Positions 37,722 to 52,700 of a stretch of DNA of 64,000 nucleotides are shown here, in pieces. Position numbers and translations under genes: made by a program. Below the pieces are notes generated by a model. It did no database searches. It was not told the DNA's origin and saw only the letters and a list, made by a program, of their open reading frames with translations. Each line of letters begins with the position of its first letter. Position 1 is the stretch's first letter. The DNA is from Theropithecus gelada (Eukaryota > Chordata > Mammalia > Primates > Cercopithecidae): assembly GCF_003255815.1 (NCBI RefSeq), contig NC_037671.1:154248645-154312644 (forward strand), given 5' to 3'.

Positions 37722-40700
37722 AAAAAATCATTAAAAAAGAAGTATGTTTTAAATTATTTGGAAGTATATTACATAACAAAATACATATTCAATCTCTGGG
37801 CCTAAAACAGAAGGCTACCTCTGATTAGTCACCTATGGGAAATGGAAAACCCAATTTTAAAGCAAACGAGGCATGAAAATACATCAATATACCTGTCTTT
37901 AACGCACAGCCATCCTGCTGCCAGCTGCGGAAAACAATCTGAGTCCATGCAGAATTAGAAATATCTAGTTCACTTACCTCAGAACTCTACAATATTTGTC
38001 AGGCAAATTATTACTAATAAACCAATTGAGTTCTGTAATTACTATTGTTTGTATACTTCTTTACTATACATAAATCTTACCATGTTAAAAATCATCACAA
38101 GTTTCTGTCAGTTTCCTCTATTACATAAAACCATTCTCCCAAAGTATGTTTTCTGTTTTCTTGTAAGGCAAATTACTACATTTTCTCTTCCTAACACAAC
38201 AACCATTCTCTACCCTCAATTATTTTTGTAATTGATGAAATAGGTGAAGGGGAGTGGGCAAAGACAGAAAAATAAATAGGGAGGAGGAAAGGAGAAGGGA
38301 GAAAAGGAGGGAGGAAAGGAGGAAAAAAAAAGAGGAGGGAGGGAAAAAAAGAGGAGGGAGGAAAAGATAGAAAAAGAGAGTGGGAGATAGGGAGGGAAGG
38401 AAGAGGAGAGAGAGGGGGCATGGAGGGAAAGAATGAGGGAGGAAAGGACAACAGAGGAACATCCAGAGAAGAGAGGCAGAAAGAATGGAGGGAGAGGGAG
38501 AGAGAATAGTACAGAGAAATTTGGTGGGGCCAGGGAGAAAAGAGACAACCAAAATTTTTGCATATTATCTTTTAAATTATTTATAATGGACCAGCTGCTG
38601 CATAATTTGGCATATGACAACAGGCTGGGTTGAAGAGTTGAGCCAGCTGAATCCACTTAATTGGCCTTCTTAGAAATTACACTTAGTTAAACTTGTCCTT
38701 CTGCCAGCCTTCTCATTGCAAAGTAAAATCTGCATTATATTCACTATTCTGTACTAAGTAAATGTATTTTTGCCTCCTGTGAGCTGGCCATCGCAGTCTG
38801 CTAGTGAGGGCCTGAGTGCTTTCAACGGTGAATTGAGGACTATGTTGCTGATATGGGTAATATGAAGTTATATTTGTTACCTGTTTCTGAGGAACTATAT
38901 CTTTGTTAGTGAATGTACTTACTAGAACTTGTCTCAGAACCACACAATGTCCATGACTGACTAGTGGCGAATGTGCCGTAGGTGTTATATGAAGTGAGAG
39001 AATGACAAGCTATGAAACTTACAAATACTACAATTTCAGGGACGTCTAAATATCAGACGCCAAACCCAGGGGACACAAGTGGAAGCTTATGATCTGAATA
39101 CAGCAAGCTACTCAAATCCTATTAAAATGAGATCACTATGCAGTAAGAGCCAAGGAGGTCGAAACTGGTGTCCTAAATCAAGGCAACTTATCAAAATAAG
39201 CAGGTGATGCAAACTGTGAAATGTATAAAGAGTAATTCCAATCCTGGCCACACCACAGCCCATTAGAAGCAGGCCAGGACAGTGTGTACTCTCCAAGAAA
39301 TACTTAGTCCTGATCCAGTTCTAAAGATTTCATAAAGAATGTCATGAAAGTGAAGAGAGAATATCTCTCTTCTCTCCTATTTTCTCTTGGATTTTCAAAT
39401 TCAGGAAGACAATGCGTTGGATATGGGCAGTGGTTACTTGTGCTATCTCAGTGCAGAGGTAAAGGTGAATCTGGAAGATCGGGTAAAAGTGAATAGTTAA
39501 TGGCTGCTTTCCAGATACAGCTACAATTCCAAGTATGAGTCCCCTTGACATTTAAATCCCCTGAGGGGATATGTAGTATGCATCCCCTGTAGGGTAATTC
39601 CATGTTTGTCATGCATTCATTGGAAGCTTCATCCCCCAGAGCAAAAAGTGAGGCACAAAGATGACAGCAGGAGGATACATGGTATCCCAGAACAGTAGGA
39701 AAGAAATGTCATCCAGAGAGAAGAAAAGGCACCGGAGAAGGTAGGGCTCAAACTGGGAAGTCTGGGAATTATTCTTTCACCAGCCAGACTCAGGCTACCC
39801 TGGATGCAGCAAGACAGGGAACTGTGTGAATTAGGAAGGTGGTTGAGAGTGTCTCGTCTGACCTGCTCACTAAGACTAATTATGCATAGGATGCCAAGGC
39901 CCCCCATCTGCTGGAGTCTATGATTCTGGCTTTTTTTTTTTTTTTTTTTTTTAATCTTTTGAGACAATGTCATGTACTGTTGCCTGGGCTGGAGTGCAGT
40001 GGCACGATCTTGGCTCACTGCAACCTCTGCCTCCCAGGTTCAAGTGATTCTCCTGTCTCAGCCTCCTGAGTAGCTGGGAATACAGGTGCCCAACACCATG
40101 CCCAGCTAATTTTCTGTAGTTTTAGTAGAGACAGTGTTTCACTATGTTGGCCAGGCTGGTCTCGAACTCCTGACCTCATGATCCGCCCACCTTGGCCTCC
40201 CAAAGTGTTTTTTATTTTTAAGAAACAGGGTCTTATTGCTCTGTCACCTCGTCTGGAGTACAGTGGGACAATGAGAGCTCACTGCCACATGGAACTCCTG
40301 GGTTCAGGCAATCCTCTCCGCTCAGCTTCCTGAGTAGCTGGAACTCCAGGTGAGCATCACAGTGCCTGGCTAATTTTTTTAAATTATTTTTTGTAGAGAC
40401 AGGGTCTCACTTTGTTGCCCAGGTGGTCTCGAATTCCTAACCTCAAGCAATCCTCCCACTTTGGCCTCCCAAAGAGCTGGGATTACAGATGTGAACCACC
40501 GCGCCCAGCCCTGACTTTTGTAAACTCAATTGCTACTACTCATCCTGGCCAAATCTATCACAACTATCCCCACCCACGCCATTAATATTTTAACTCATCA
40601 CATTCTCTTGTCATAGTATTATTATAGGTAATATGGTGATTTTGAAAAAAAAAAAAAAAACGAAAAACAAAAACCAGACAGGACTGTAAAAAAAAACTAA

Positions 40701-43700
40701 ACTGAATGATAAAAAGTTTTATTGTTTTATTTTATCTACTTTACTAACAATGGAAAAAAGGGGTGGAGAGGACAAGCTTTTTTAGCTTTTAAAATGCATA
40801 AATGTAAATAAACAATAAAATGTTTACAATTAGTAGAACCCAGAGATTACCTTGATTCTAATGGCAGCTCCAGGGATTCGTAAGAGGCCTTCGGTTTCCA
40901 AACCTCCCTCTTCAATTCGAGAAATTAGCTGTGCATAAACAGAGAAACATTCTAATTTCGATATTTGTAACAGGTACAATTCCAAATTTAACATCTGTTT
41001 CACATGTAAATAGAACTGATTACAATGACATGTAAACTGGATTTTATGAGGTTTTGAATGCTATTGCACTACCACTGTCCTTCAAAACAGTAAGTCCAGA
41101 AACTTTTGTTGTAATTTAGAAAAAGCTGGGCCTTATGCTACTTTATAACAGAAGTGTGTAATTTCACACAACAGCTGTGGTACTCCAAACAAACAGAGAA
41201 TAAAGATGCTCATTGTTTAAAAGCAACTAAGAACATCTATTTATTCTGCTTTTCCAGAAACCTACATTCTGCAATCAAATAAATCTTATGAAAATCTAAC
41301 ATTTGCATATTTACATCTCGTTTTTAGCTTGTTCCAAGAAAGAATTATTTATGACATGCAAAAAAAAAAAAACTGTTTGCAAATATTCATTTTTAAGCCT
41401 TTGGTGTTAAACAAAGAAAAATGTCCTTGTATATGGCCTCTAAGTCATACCTGATGCCCAATGAATACACTGATCTAACTCCAGATTCCCGCAAAAAGCA
41501 TTTTTGTTTTTGTTTTTTAAAAAAGCAGAAACCCGCAAAAATAAGGCAAATGGAGAAATTACAATGACTATTGGAGGCTAAGAAGAAGATAAAAGAGTGA
41601 TCAGATTCTTGGTAAAGTGATCTTCTTGGAGTAGGCATTCCCTGAGCAGTACACAAAGCCTTTACAGAACATATTCTGCTATTTTAAGAAAATCAGTTTT
41701 CATGTCCTCGTTTAAATATAAGGCATTTCCTAGCATCATACAGGTTTTCCTCCCTAGCACCCATTCTCATTTCACAATTGCCTTCTCTACTTTATAAGAG
41801 ACAGACCTATTCTTCACTCATCCACAATCTTACTATAATATTCTCTGCATGCCCGAAGGCATAAAATCTTCTAGAGTATCAAAAGAATGTAAAAAAAAAA
41901 AAAAAAAAATCAGGGAAGCCTCCTTTAATGATTAAACAAGACTCTATAAACTACCCAGAGCTTACTGTTTTCCCCTTGCACATAAAAGTGTCTGTTAGGA
42001 GCAAAACCTGGCATCATAAATGAGGTCTTTTGACCTTTGTCTCGATATTCTGAAGTTAGATATATTGTAGGATGTGGACACTGGAAGAGATGTCAACTTT
42101 TCTTTCAAGACTTCGCCACTTCTCTTCCTGGGTTATATTATGGCCAAAGAACGCACTGATATTGAGGAAGTCAGATAAGAATTAAGCAAAGTCGTCTCAA
42201 AATTCTCCTAAGGATTATTAGGAAAAGAGAAGCATCTTTGATCAGTCAAAGCAGTACAGGATTTTTAAAAATTCTTCTGGAGTATTTTCCAAGACCACGT
42301 TTTTTGAGGAACACTGGATAAAAACCCACAGCAAAAATTTTAGGCGAATTATTTTCGATCAGATGGGCGTTATTCAAAATAAAGCATTTAAAACCAAATT
42401 TAACCAATATTTAATGTATAGCCAATTTTCATTTTATGTGATCTTATAAAATGTTTAAAATGTTTCTAGTCCTATTAACAAAATGTACAATTGTATGCTA
42501 GCTGCTGGAGCAAATTAGTTTTCAGCAATACATGCCTTTCACTTTCATTAAGTACACAGGAAAAAGTGATTGTGACTTCTAAATAACTGAATGAGCATAA
42601 TTTCTGCATTTTAATATTCGAGTCCTTTTCATTATTCTCTAAGGCTAAAAACCAGCACCCAAGAGAGTTATGTACATATATCCTCAGAAGGAATGCCACA
42701 TGTTTTCTCATGTATCTCGCTCTGAAAATAACATATTTTTAGCTACCACATTATACTGCATTATTAAAATATAAATAATACTTTATAGCTTTCCTTTTCT
42801 TAACAGGATTAAAATAGAGATGAAAAATAACTACATTGACCCATACATTTTAATGATGCTGTTTTGACTAATTTACCTATGTTCTGTAATTTATCAGTAA
42901 TTTTCATAGCATTTCTCAAAATATATATTACATACTTATGTGAATTGAAAAATGAAACGAAAATACAGACTCTGACACAAAGTATGGCTGAGTTGGCTGA
43001 TTCATTTGACAGCGAAAACACTAGATTTGATAATTAGGTTATAAGGCAGACTTTTTTCATAGATTAAAAATTAGCAATATTTCTATTTCCCCACCTAAGA
43101 ATACAAGGTTTAAACAATGTACCTCTGAGTAAAATAATAATATAACAGATAAAGGTTCATAGATATTAGATAAGCTTTGTTAGTGCCCTTTCTGGATATA
43201 TAAGCTCAAAAAAATAGTCCTCTAAAGACTGGTAATGAATCTTCTTGCAAATTAGTCGTTTCTAATTTTTCCCCTTTAACAAAACAGAGATAAGACCTAA
43301 TTGAGTTGTCAGCTGATAAATCAAAACTTTTTTTGTGATAGATCATTGTGACTTTTTGCTTAAAATTCACAGGGGATGCAAACAGATGAGTGTTATCTAC
43401 AAGTAAACTTTTTATATGCTCCTTTTTTATAGAAACAAAAATACTTTAGGGCCATTATCCAATCCTTCAAACAGATAGACAGCCAGAGTCTGCAGAATGT
43501 TAAGGGACCAAAAATGTAAAATAACCAACTAAATAAATAAAAAAAAAAACTTCAACAGAAAATGACAAAGGGAGATTTTTCTTAATAGACTGGATGCAGT
43601 CCTCAGGCAGATCACGTGGCATCATTGAACCTCCAAAGAAACTGAAGCTCGCTGTATTTCTGTGGTGTGATGGTGAATTTTGTGTGCCAATTTGGCTAGG

Positions 43701-46700
43701 CTATAGTGCCCAGGTGTTCAGTCAAACACCAGTCTATATGTTGCAGTGACAGGTTTTGTTGTTGTTGTTGTTGTTGTTGTAACAGTAGACTTTGAGTAAT
43801 GAAAATTATTTAATACTCTCTATAATGCGGTGGGCCTCATCCAAACAGTGGAAGGCCTAAAAGATTTTGGTTTCCCAAAGCAGCAGCAATTTCGCTTCAA
43901 GATTGCAACAAAGAAACACTGCCTAAGTTTCCAGCCTGCAGCTTTTCTACTCAAGATGGTAGCATCAACTCTTGCCTGAGCTTCCAGTCTGCTAGCCTGC
44001 TCTACATATTTCAGACTTGTGAGCCCAATTGTGTGAGCCAATTAAAAAAAAAAAAATCTCTTCATCTCACTCTAAATATATCCTATTGCTTCTGTTTCTC
44101 TGGAGAACTTTGACCCAGGAAAGGATGCTGCTGAGATCCCTGCTTTGTATAGGCTTTGGTATATAGTAAATTGCAACTGTTACTGACAGAAGAATTTGAA
44201 TATGTAGCCTGTATTTGTCAGCCTCCTCCTGTTAATCACAGGTACTGCTGACAGCTCTCCATAGATACATGTTCTGCACACGGTGGCTAGCAGAGGCTGA
44301 TGGGTGGGATAAACTGTGTAGAACAAAGTTTGTCAGGAGAAATAATGAGATGCAGGTTTGAAGGTAGTGGTAGATATGAGAGGAAAAAAGCACCAAATGT
44401 TAGTAGGTAAGACAGGGAATTGACTAGTTTGGAAGAGCGGAAGAATAAGTGCCAAGTAGATTGAGCCTTAGTACTGGATGAGCTTGCTGAGCCAATTAAC
44501 TGCAAATCAATTTCTACTGTCCCAAGAAATTTCAGAAACTGTGATATGCCTGGGCTGCAGCAAAGAATCTACAGCTTGGGTAGTTCGCAACTGAGTTGAC
44601 CTGTCTTCCTCTCTGTGCGTTCCTTAGCTTTTCTCAAATGTAATCTGTGTTTCTGAACAATGATGGCTCAGAGGTTGCATGGAAATTTTTATATTGCCAC
44701 AGATAATCCCCTTATGAATAATTGAGTGTTGACTACACAAGTGACTTAATAGTTTAGCAATCATTTTCTAATTCTACTTTATGGTTTCTTTGCCTACTTT
44801 GGAAATAGGCACTGGTAAATTAAATTGGACATCCTCACTGTAAATAGAAAAGCTTAGGAAATATACACAGGCATGAAATATTCATAAGGATGCAATTCCC
44901 TAGAAATTTATAAGCAGTTCCCACTCCTATGTATTATAGAATTGAAATCTCAATTATACAAAGCCAGCTAATATAAGACAGGAAAATGATGCCAGGTAAT
45001 CACAGTTACAGTAATAACACAGAAAGCATCACCATGAATATAAAACTTATGAGCCCTTGAAACAAATTTGCTTCCTGAATAGAAAATCAAAGTACAAAAC
45101 ATGACAGTATATCAATCGGAAAACTATATTATAATAATATGAATACAAAAAACCACTATTAGCTTAAGTATGTTCTCTCTATGCTGACCGATCCAAGCCT
45201 ACTTACTTTTTGAAAGATCAAGGGTATTCGAGTTCCTAGTACTTTCCTCTGATCTTGTTCTAATAGCACTGTCAATGGAATGCAAAAAAGACCAGAATCT
45301 GCAAGAAAAAATTGTCAATCTATAAAATATTAATATAAAAATATTAATATAAAAATGTTAAAGCATGAGATTTCTGATACTGTCAATCAGACAACTATAT
45401 ATTGAGCAACTACTAAGTGAATGACAGCATCTCAACATTATATATATGGTGGCCAATAGCAAAATCCTGGCCCTGACTTATAGAGGCATGTAGCAAGGAA
45501 AGACAGCTAAACAAATGATTGCGAATAATTACCAACATAATTACAAAAGTGCAAACTGCTGCATAAGAGAAATAGAGTACTGTGACAGCATGAAAAATAT
45601 CCAGATAATTTACTAAATGTAATCAAATTAAAAATTCTTACTTAAAAGCAAATATTGGCCAGGTGCAGTGGCTTATGCCTATAATCCCAGCACTCTGGGA
45701 AGCCAAGGTGGGAGGATTGCTTGAGCCCAGAAGTTCAAGACCAGCCTAAGCCTGGGCAACATAATGAGACTCTATCTCTATGAAAATTAAAAAAAAAAAA
45801 AGTTAGGCAGGTATGATGGCAGGCTCCTATAGTCCCAGCTACTTGGGGGCCTGAGGTTGGAGGATAGCTTGAGCCTGGGAGGTTGAGGCTATGGTGAGCC
45901 ATGATTGCACCACAGCTAGCCTCAGTGACAGAGCTATCACCTTTTTATCACCAAAAAAAAAGCAAATAGCATTCGTCTTTTCCACATTAAATAGACACTG
46001 AACATTTTACAATACAGCAAAATATAAATATTTGCTTTCTAAGAAATCAGGCAAGATTAAGATCTTGTTCTACAAATGTTTCTCTTTAGAAAACAGATAC
46101 TTGCTACTCTTAAATTTGTGGTTGTATACACTTAGAAATAGCTCCAGAAAAAAATGACGGTAATAATTTACAATTTTTCTAAATTAAAATCATATGCCTT
46201 GAGTCTGGTATGAACATGGCTTCTACCAGCACTTCCACCCTGCCCCCATCACTGAGTGGACAGTTAGCACCAAAGTGGTAACTTTTTCCTTTATGACCCA
46301 CACCAGCATGGAAGCGAAAATCATCTGTGAACATGAAAAAGGGGATTATCTTGTGGTGTGAGGACAGACATTGGATATTGTGGCACTTAATCGAGATGCC
46401 ATTCAAAAGAATGCCAGTACCCAGTAAATAACTTTCCAGTTTGGGAATTCAGAAAAGATGTAATCTCAAAAATGCCAGGGGTCTAGGGTATAACATAAAA
46501 TCAGTATCTTGGATAAGACAAACAGGGATTAAATAAAAATGGAAAGAAAGTCTATTAACCATGATAGCCTTGATATAAACAATTTAATGTTTCTTTGCCA
46601 GGATGCAATTCTAAAACATACCAATAAAAAATAAAAAAAATAAAAAAAACTCTCTGAGCCACTTTAAAAATCTTGGGCACTGACCCACAACTGCTGAAAT

Positions 46701-49700
46701 TGTATTTCTAGTTTATGTTTGGAGAAGACTTTGTGATGAGCTTCTCAGAAAGCATCTTAAGTCTTCATTATCAACAATGGACTTCGGAAAAAACAGAGCA
46801 CCATTTAACTCAGAAATTCACCATCCTAGGCTTTAAGCTCAAATACTCAAAGGAACTAAGCACAGAATGAGGTCTTCTGGGGCCCAGCATGACAGGACAA
46901 GAAGGGAAGGTACACTTCAGTCCTACAGAGTAATTGCCTCTAAAACCTAAATCAGGTGAATACTCGTCTTTGTGAATGTTACCATAGCAATTCCATAATC
47001 CTCATTCTTGGTTTCTCTTTAGGAGGTACCTCTAAGGTTAAATAAGAGAACAAAGAATCCTAAAGTAAAGCTTTGTCAACAGAGAATTATGTGGATTTCA
47101 AGACCAATAAATTACTGGAGAAACAAAAACTGAAGAGGTGTCTGTTCTCCATTATATCATAAAAAAATAAACTGTTTATTTAATGGGTAAAGCAAGGTAC
47201 TTACAAAAAAAAAACAAAACCACTCCACATTTCCATGATGAGTACAGTCTAGTGGTATTGTTGTGTCACAATGGTGGTATTTTCTTAATAGGGGAAAGAA
47301 TGTCTTTGCAAAATAGGTAAAATTAGAATGTCGAGGAACAAAGGGGCAGACTACTAACTGGCCTATTTATTTTCTATCCAATGAATAAACAAAAGTAGTC
47401 ACTGAGAATCAACAGTCTTAAAGTCATTTTTCAAGACCTGATTCTGGAAATAAGTATGTGCACCAAATATGTATCTTTTTAAATATATAGTTTTTAAAGG
47501 AGAAAGCACATGAGTTACAATTGATTGTTTCAGATTTTCCTTCTATGAGAATTAAATTATTTCATTATGCCTTTATTCTCTATAGTCTAGGACACAGTGT
47601 ATCTCTATCCAGTTACAAAACTTTTGAAGGCAACATCTTAGAATACAAACTTTAGACGTCTTCAAGTGTTGGTTTATTTTGTAGGTGTTTTTCCCTGTCT
47701 CCCAGAAACACTGCTAAAAAGTCAAGTCCATCCTTGTGATTTGAGAAATAAATGCAACGATTTATCATTTCATGATTACCTCTTGTTTTGATTTTCATAG
47801 CCTTTTGTTGTTTCAGCTCAATACCCAATACATCATAGAGGGCAGTCAGCTCAATCAGAGCTAAATGGCAAACTTTCTTCATGTCCTGAGGTGCGAGGTC
47901 ACCAATCCTTGTGGTACCCGTTTTGTCTTTTGGCAATCTGAAACTCTAAAATAAACATCATTAATATAGTAAAAGCTTACAGTATCTAACCTCCATTGCA
48001 ATGCAAGAAGAAAAAACCAGCTACAGAAAGAAGTTATACTCAGAATAAGTGACAAGAAAAGCCACAGTACAATTTCTCCAGACAGAATGAAGAGTGATCC
48101 TGTCATGACGACGACCCCTAAAGCTGTGGAGTGTTCAAGAGTCAACATTCAAATTTTGTCAGACAATGAATGGGACCGGACCGCAAACTCGGAGTATTAA
48201 TACCAGTGGCTCAGAGGACAAGAGAGACAGTGAGCCCAATGGAGAAAAAGATTTCTAGTTAAGTGACCTTCAGAAAAGGAAGGCTAGAAGTCAAGCACAA
48301 TCCATGAGGGGGAAGGGGAAGAAAAGGGGGAAAGGGAAGGGTAAAGAGAGGGGGAGAGGAGGGGGAAAAGAAAGAGAAGGAGAGGGAGGGAGAGAGGAGG
48401 GGGAGGAGAAAAGGGGAGGAAAAGGGGGAGGAGAAAAGGGGAGGAAAAGGGGGNNNNNNNNNNNNNNNNNNNNNNNNNNNNNNNNNNGGGTGAAGGGAAA
48501 GGGGAGAGGAAGGGGAGGGTGAAGGGAAAGGGTAGGGGAAGGGGAGGGAAAAGGAAAAAGGGGGAGGGGAAGGGAGAGGGGAATGGGAAGGGAGAGGGGG
48601 AGAGGGAGGGGAGGAGGAGGGGAAAGGAGAGGGAAAGGAGAGGGAAAGGAGAAGGGGAGGAGGAGGGAAAGGGAGAGGGGGAAAGGAGGGGGGAAAGGAG
48701 ACAGGGAAGGGGAAGGGGGGAGGGGAACAGGAGAAGGAGAGGGAAGGGGAGAGGGAAAGGGAGAGGGAAAGGGAGAGGGAAGGAGAGGGAGGGGGAGGAG
48801 AGGGGGAAACAGAGGAAGATGACATGGAGAAGACAAGTACAGGGAAGAGAAAGAGGAATAGTAGCCATGAGTGTATGCTTAAAATGTGCCAGGTACTCTT
48901 CACATATACTTATGTATCTTTTAATTGTCACAGAAGCCAAGTAAGGTTGGTCCAGAAAGACTAGAGCACATTGGGTTAAGAGTGGAGGGACACAGGGAAA
49001 TGAAGAGCATGGACTTCAGAGCTTACCAGTCATCTGTCTACTTACTAGTTGTGTGACTATGGTAATGGCTTAACCTTTCTTTCCGTAAACTGGGAGATGG
49101 AGGGGGAGGGAAAGGAGAAGGACAACAAAAAGGAGGAAGAGGAGGTGGACGGGCCACCAAATTTAGAGGGCTGTTGTGAGATTTAGTGCCCAGCACTTCC
49201 CAAGTGATTTTATGTGGTTGCTACTGCAGGTTGAGTATACCTCATCCAGACTGCTTGAGACCAGAAGTGCTCTGGATTTCAGATTTTGAAATATTTGTAT
49301 ATACACAATGAGACATCTTGGGATGGGTCCCAAGTCTAAACACAAAATTCATTTATGTTTTATATACACATAGCCTGAAAGCAATTTTCCAAAATATTTT
49401 AAATAATTTGCATGAAACTAATTTTGTGTTAAGTACTTATGTGTGGGATTTTTCACTGTGGCATCATGCCAGTGCTCAAAGAGGTTCTGATTTTGGAACA
49501 TTTAGGATTTTTGATTTTTGGATTAGGGATACTCAACTTGTATATTACTTTCACTGCTGAATAAACTGGGACTAAGATGTTACTTCATAACCACAAGCAC
49601 ACAGTGGTGTGTTTTTCTGCCTTTCTCAAATATCATCTTTTAATATTAAACACATTAAACATTAGAAAGCAAACCACAAGATAAAAAGGCAAATTTCACT

Positions 49701-52700
49701 AGTGTGTACATTTAATACAAATTACAATCCCATTGTGTTTACCCATTACTAAAACTGATCATTCTCTTACAGTTTGGGTTTACCTTTGAATTTTCCATTT
49801 AATTCAATTGCTGATTAGCTGATTTAACTGCATCTATTTTATTCCCTTTGCTTTGGTACTATTTGCATCTTATCGTTAATACTTCATCGTCTCAATACTA
49901 GGGCAAAAGACATGTCCTAAAGCAGTAATTCTCAAAGGGTAGTACAGGGACCATTGGGGGTATCCAAACCCTTCCAAAACGTCCAGAACTATTTTAATAA
50001 CTAGTAATGAGGCATTATTTTGCCTTTCAAACTCTCATTCTCTCATGAGTATACAGTGCAGTTTTCCAGATGTAAATGAGTGCCATTGCAACAGACTGAA
50101 TGCAAACATAAATATGAGAATCCAGCTGACTTCAACTAAAACCAGACATTAGAGACTTGCTAAAATTAAAACCATGATACACTTAATTTTTAGAAAATAT
50201 GACTATTTTCCATTTTGAGAAAAGGGTATTTATTTAACTATAATATTCTTATATTAAATGGACTAATATTTTTTCAATTTCTCAATTTTATTTTCAGATA
50301 TGGTAAGTGTCCATAAGTATAACCCACATAAACAGAAGGTTTTTGAGGCCCTTAATAATTTTTAAGTGTATGAAGGAGTTGTGAGATGAAAATGTTGGAG
50401 TCACTCTCCTAGAGCAATTCATAAAACCTATGACTTTAAGTGAGAAGCTAATTCCCTTTAAGCAAACTCAATTCCAAAAGAGAGACTTCAAGTCCACTGT
50501 AAGAGGAAGGGGTCTTTCTTAACTGTTTGTAATGTGTTTTTTTCCTAGGAGAACATTAAATAAACAGAATGAACATCACTGAAGATGGGGCCTAAGCAAA
50601 TTTCCAGCAGGGGGCAGGATGGCCTCCATGGGGCACTGCACTGGATTCAAGAGGGTGGAGCCAGACCACAGGTGACAAATCCTGTTTTCATCACTTACTA
50701 TGTGACCTTTGGCAAACAATGTCCCCTTCTGCGCCTTAGCCTCCTCATCTGTAAAATGAGAACAACTGAACCTAACTTAAAAGGTTGTGGTGAAGATCAA
50801 ATCATAAATAGCACTCAAAAAGTATTACATATTATATTTTTTCATGGAGCTTTTAAAATAATATCAGCACGTCATGGTCTTCCTTTATTCCTATGTGTCA
50901 TGGCAAGGTAAGAAAAAAAATGAAAATAATAATTATCTTATCGAAAGACAGTTTATTTAATTCTGCAAAAGTCCTAATAAGGTAAGAATTATGGCCGGGC
51001 GCGGTGGCTCAAGCCTGTAATCCCAGCACTTTGGGAGGCCGAGACGGGCGGATCACGAGGTCAGGAGATCGAGACCATCCTGGCGAACACGGTGAAACCC
51101 CGTCTCTACTAAAAAATACAAAAAAACTAGCCGGGCGAGGTGGCGGGCGCCTGTAGTCCTAGCTACTCCGGAGGCTGAGGCAGGAGAATGGCGGGAACCC
51201 GGGAGGCGGAGCTTGCAGTGAGCTGAGATCCGGCCACAGCACTCCAGCCTGGGTGACAGAGCAAGACTCCGTCTCAAAAAAAAAAAAAAAAAAAAAAAAA
51301 AATAAGGTAAGAATTATTACAGCATCTTCTAGGTGGAGAAACTGAGACTCAGTTAAGTCCCTTATACATGGCCACAAAGCCAGTGATGTCATGAGGATGC
51401 AAATTCAGTTCTCCTAAATCCTAAGTTTTGTAACCCTTCTGTTTTACTCCATATTTCCCATCCACCAGAGTAGGCAGGGAGATATCTAGGTTGATAGGTG
51501 TTCATGTGGTACTGTGAGCCCCTCAAGGAGAGCAGCCACTTTTTAACCACTTCTGTAACCCTGTTGTACCACAGACCTGGCACACTACGGGTGGTCTGTC
51601 ACAGTCCACTAAATGAATGAAGACGCACATCCTACAGGGAGGAGAGCAAAGAATCAAACTCAATGAGGTGGAGGGCCCCTGGCTTCGTGTTCCCCTGATT
51701 TTCTGTGATTTCTACTGAGTTTTCCTTTTTAAAAATCACACAAAACTGGTCACTTTTTCCCATGTTTGGTCCTATATTTCTGGTAATTGCTTCATTTTCT
51801 GAATGCTGAACCAACCATATTTACCTTTTTTTTTTAGTGCTAAAAGTTTCATTAAAATCAATTGCTTTGTGTCTAATAAGCCAAGCACACGTAATACAGG
51901 CATTTAAAGCATTACTCAAGGTAAATGTTTACAGAATCCTGAAATATTATTAATTCAAACATTTGATTTACCTAGTGATATATGTCATGAGCTTATTTAT
52001 TTATTTATTTAAACATTGTGCTTAATGAAGGAGTTAGTTCTTTATCCCAATGTTTAATTCATAGCAGCAGCTTTAAATATTTATGAAGTTTCCTGTCGTT
52101 TTTTGTTTAGTTAATAGACTGAATGGTTCAGTTCGTTGGCTAAGAGAAAGCAGTGAAATTTCAGCAAGAGAAAAGTTCTCTACCTCTTGGAAAACGTGTT
52201 TAAAGAAAATAATAAGGCCAGGCATGGTGGCTCACGCCTATAATCTCAGCACTTTGGGAGGCTGAGGCGGCTGGATCACCTAAGGTCAGGAGTTCAAGAC
52301 CAGCCAGACCAACATGGTGAAACCCCATCTCTACTAAAAACACAAAAACTAGCCGGGCGTGGTGGCAGGTGCCTATAATCCTAGTTACTCAGGAGGCTGA
52401 GGAAGGAGAATCACTTGAACCCAGGAGGTGGAGGTTGCAGTGAGACAAGATTGTGCCATTGTACTCTAGCCTGGGAAACAAGAGTGAAACTCAGTCTCAA
52501 AACAAAACAAAAAAAAAAAAAAAAAGAAAGAAAAAAGAAAAGAATAAAATAAAAATTTTCAAAAAAAAAAATAAGGTCATTGATTCCCATGTGTTACCAT
52601 AAATTAACTAGGTAGCTTTCCCTGGCTGTGTTGCTCTTTTGTAGGATTTGCATTTGGAGTCCTTAGGCATTTCATCACTAATAATCAACTTGACTTTTTA

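Noticed and set aside
38191..38656. Long open frames of Ser/Pro/Phe or Arg/Glu/Lys composition
   Set aside because: They are translations of the purine tract, whose lack of stop codons comes from base composition.
48259..48944. Open frames up to 218 codons on both strands
   Set aside because: The same artefact: a GGGGA-type purine tract plus an N gap.
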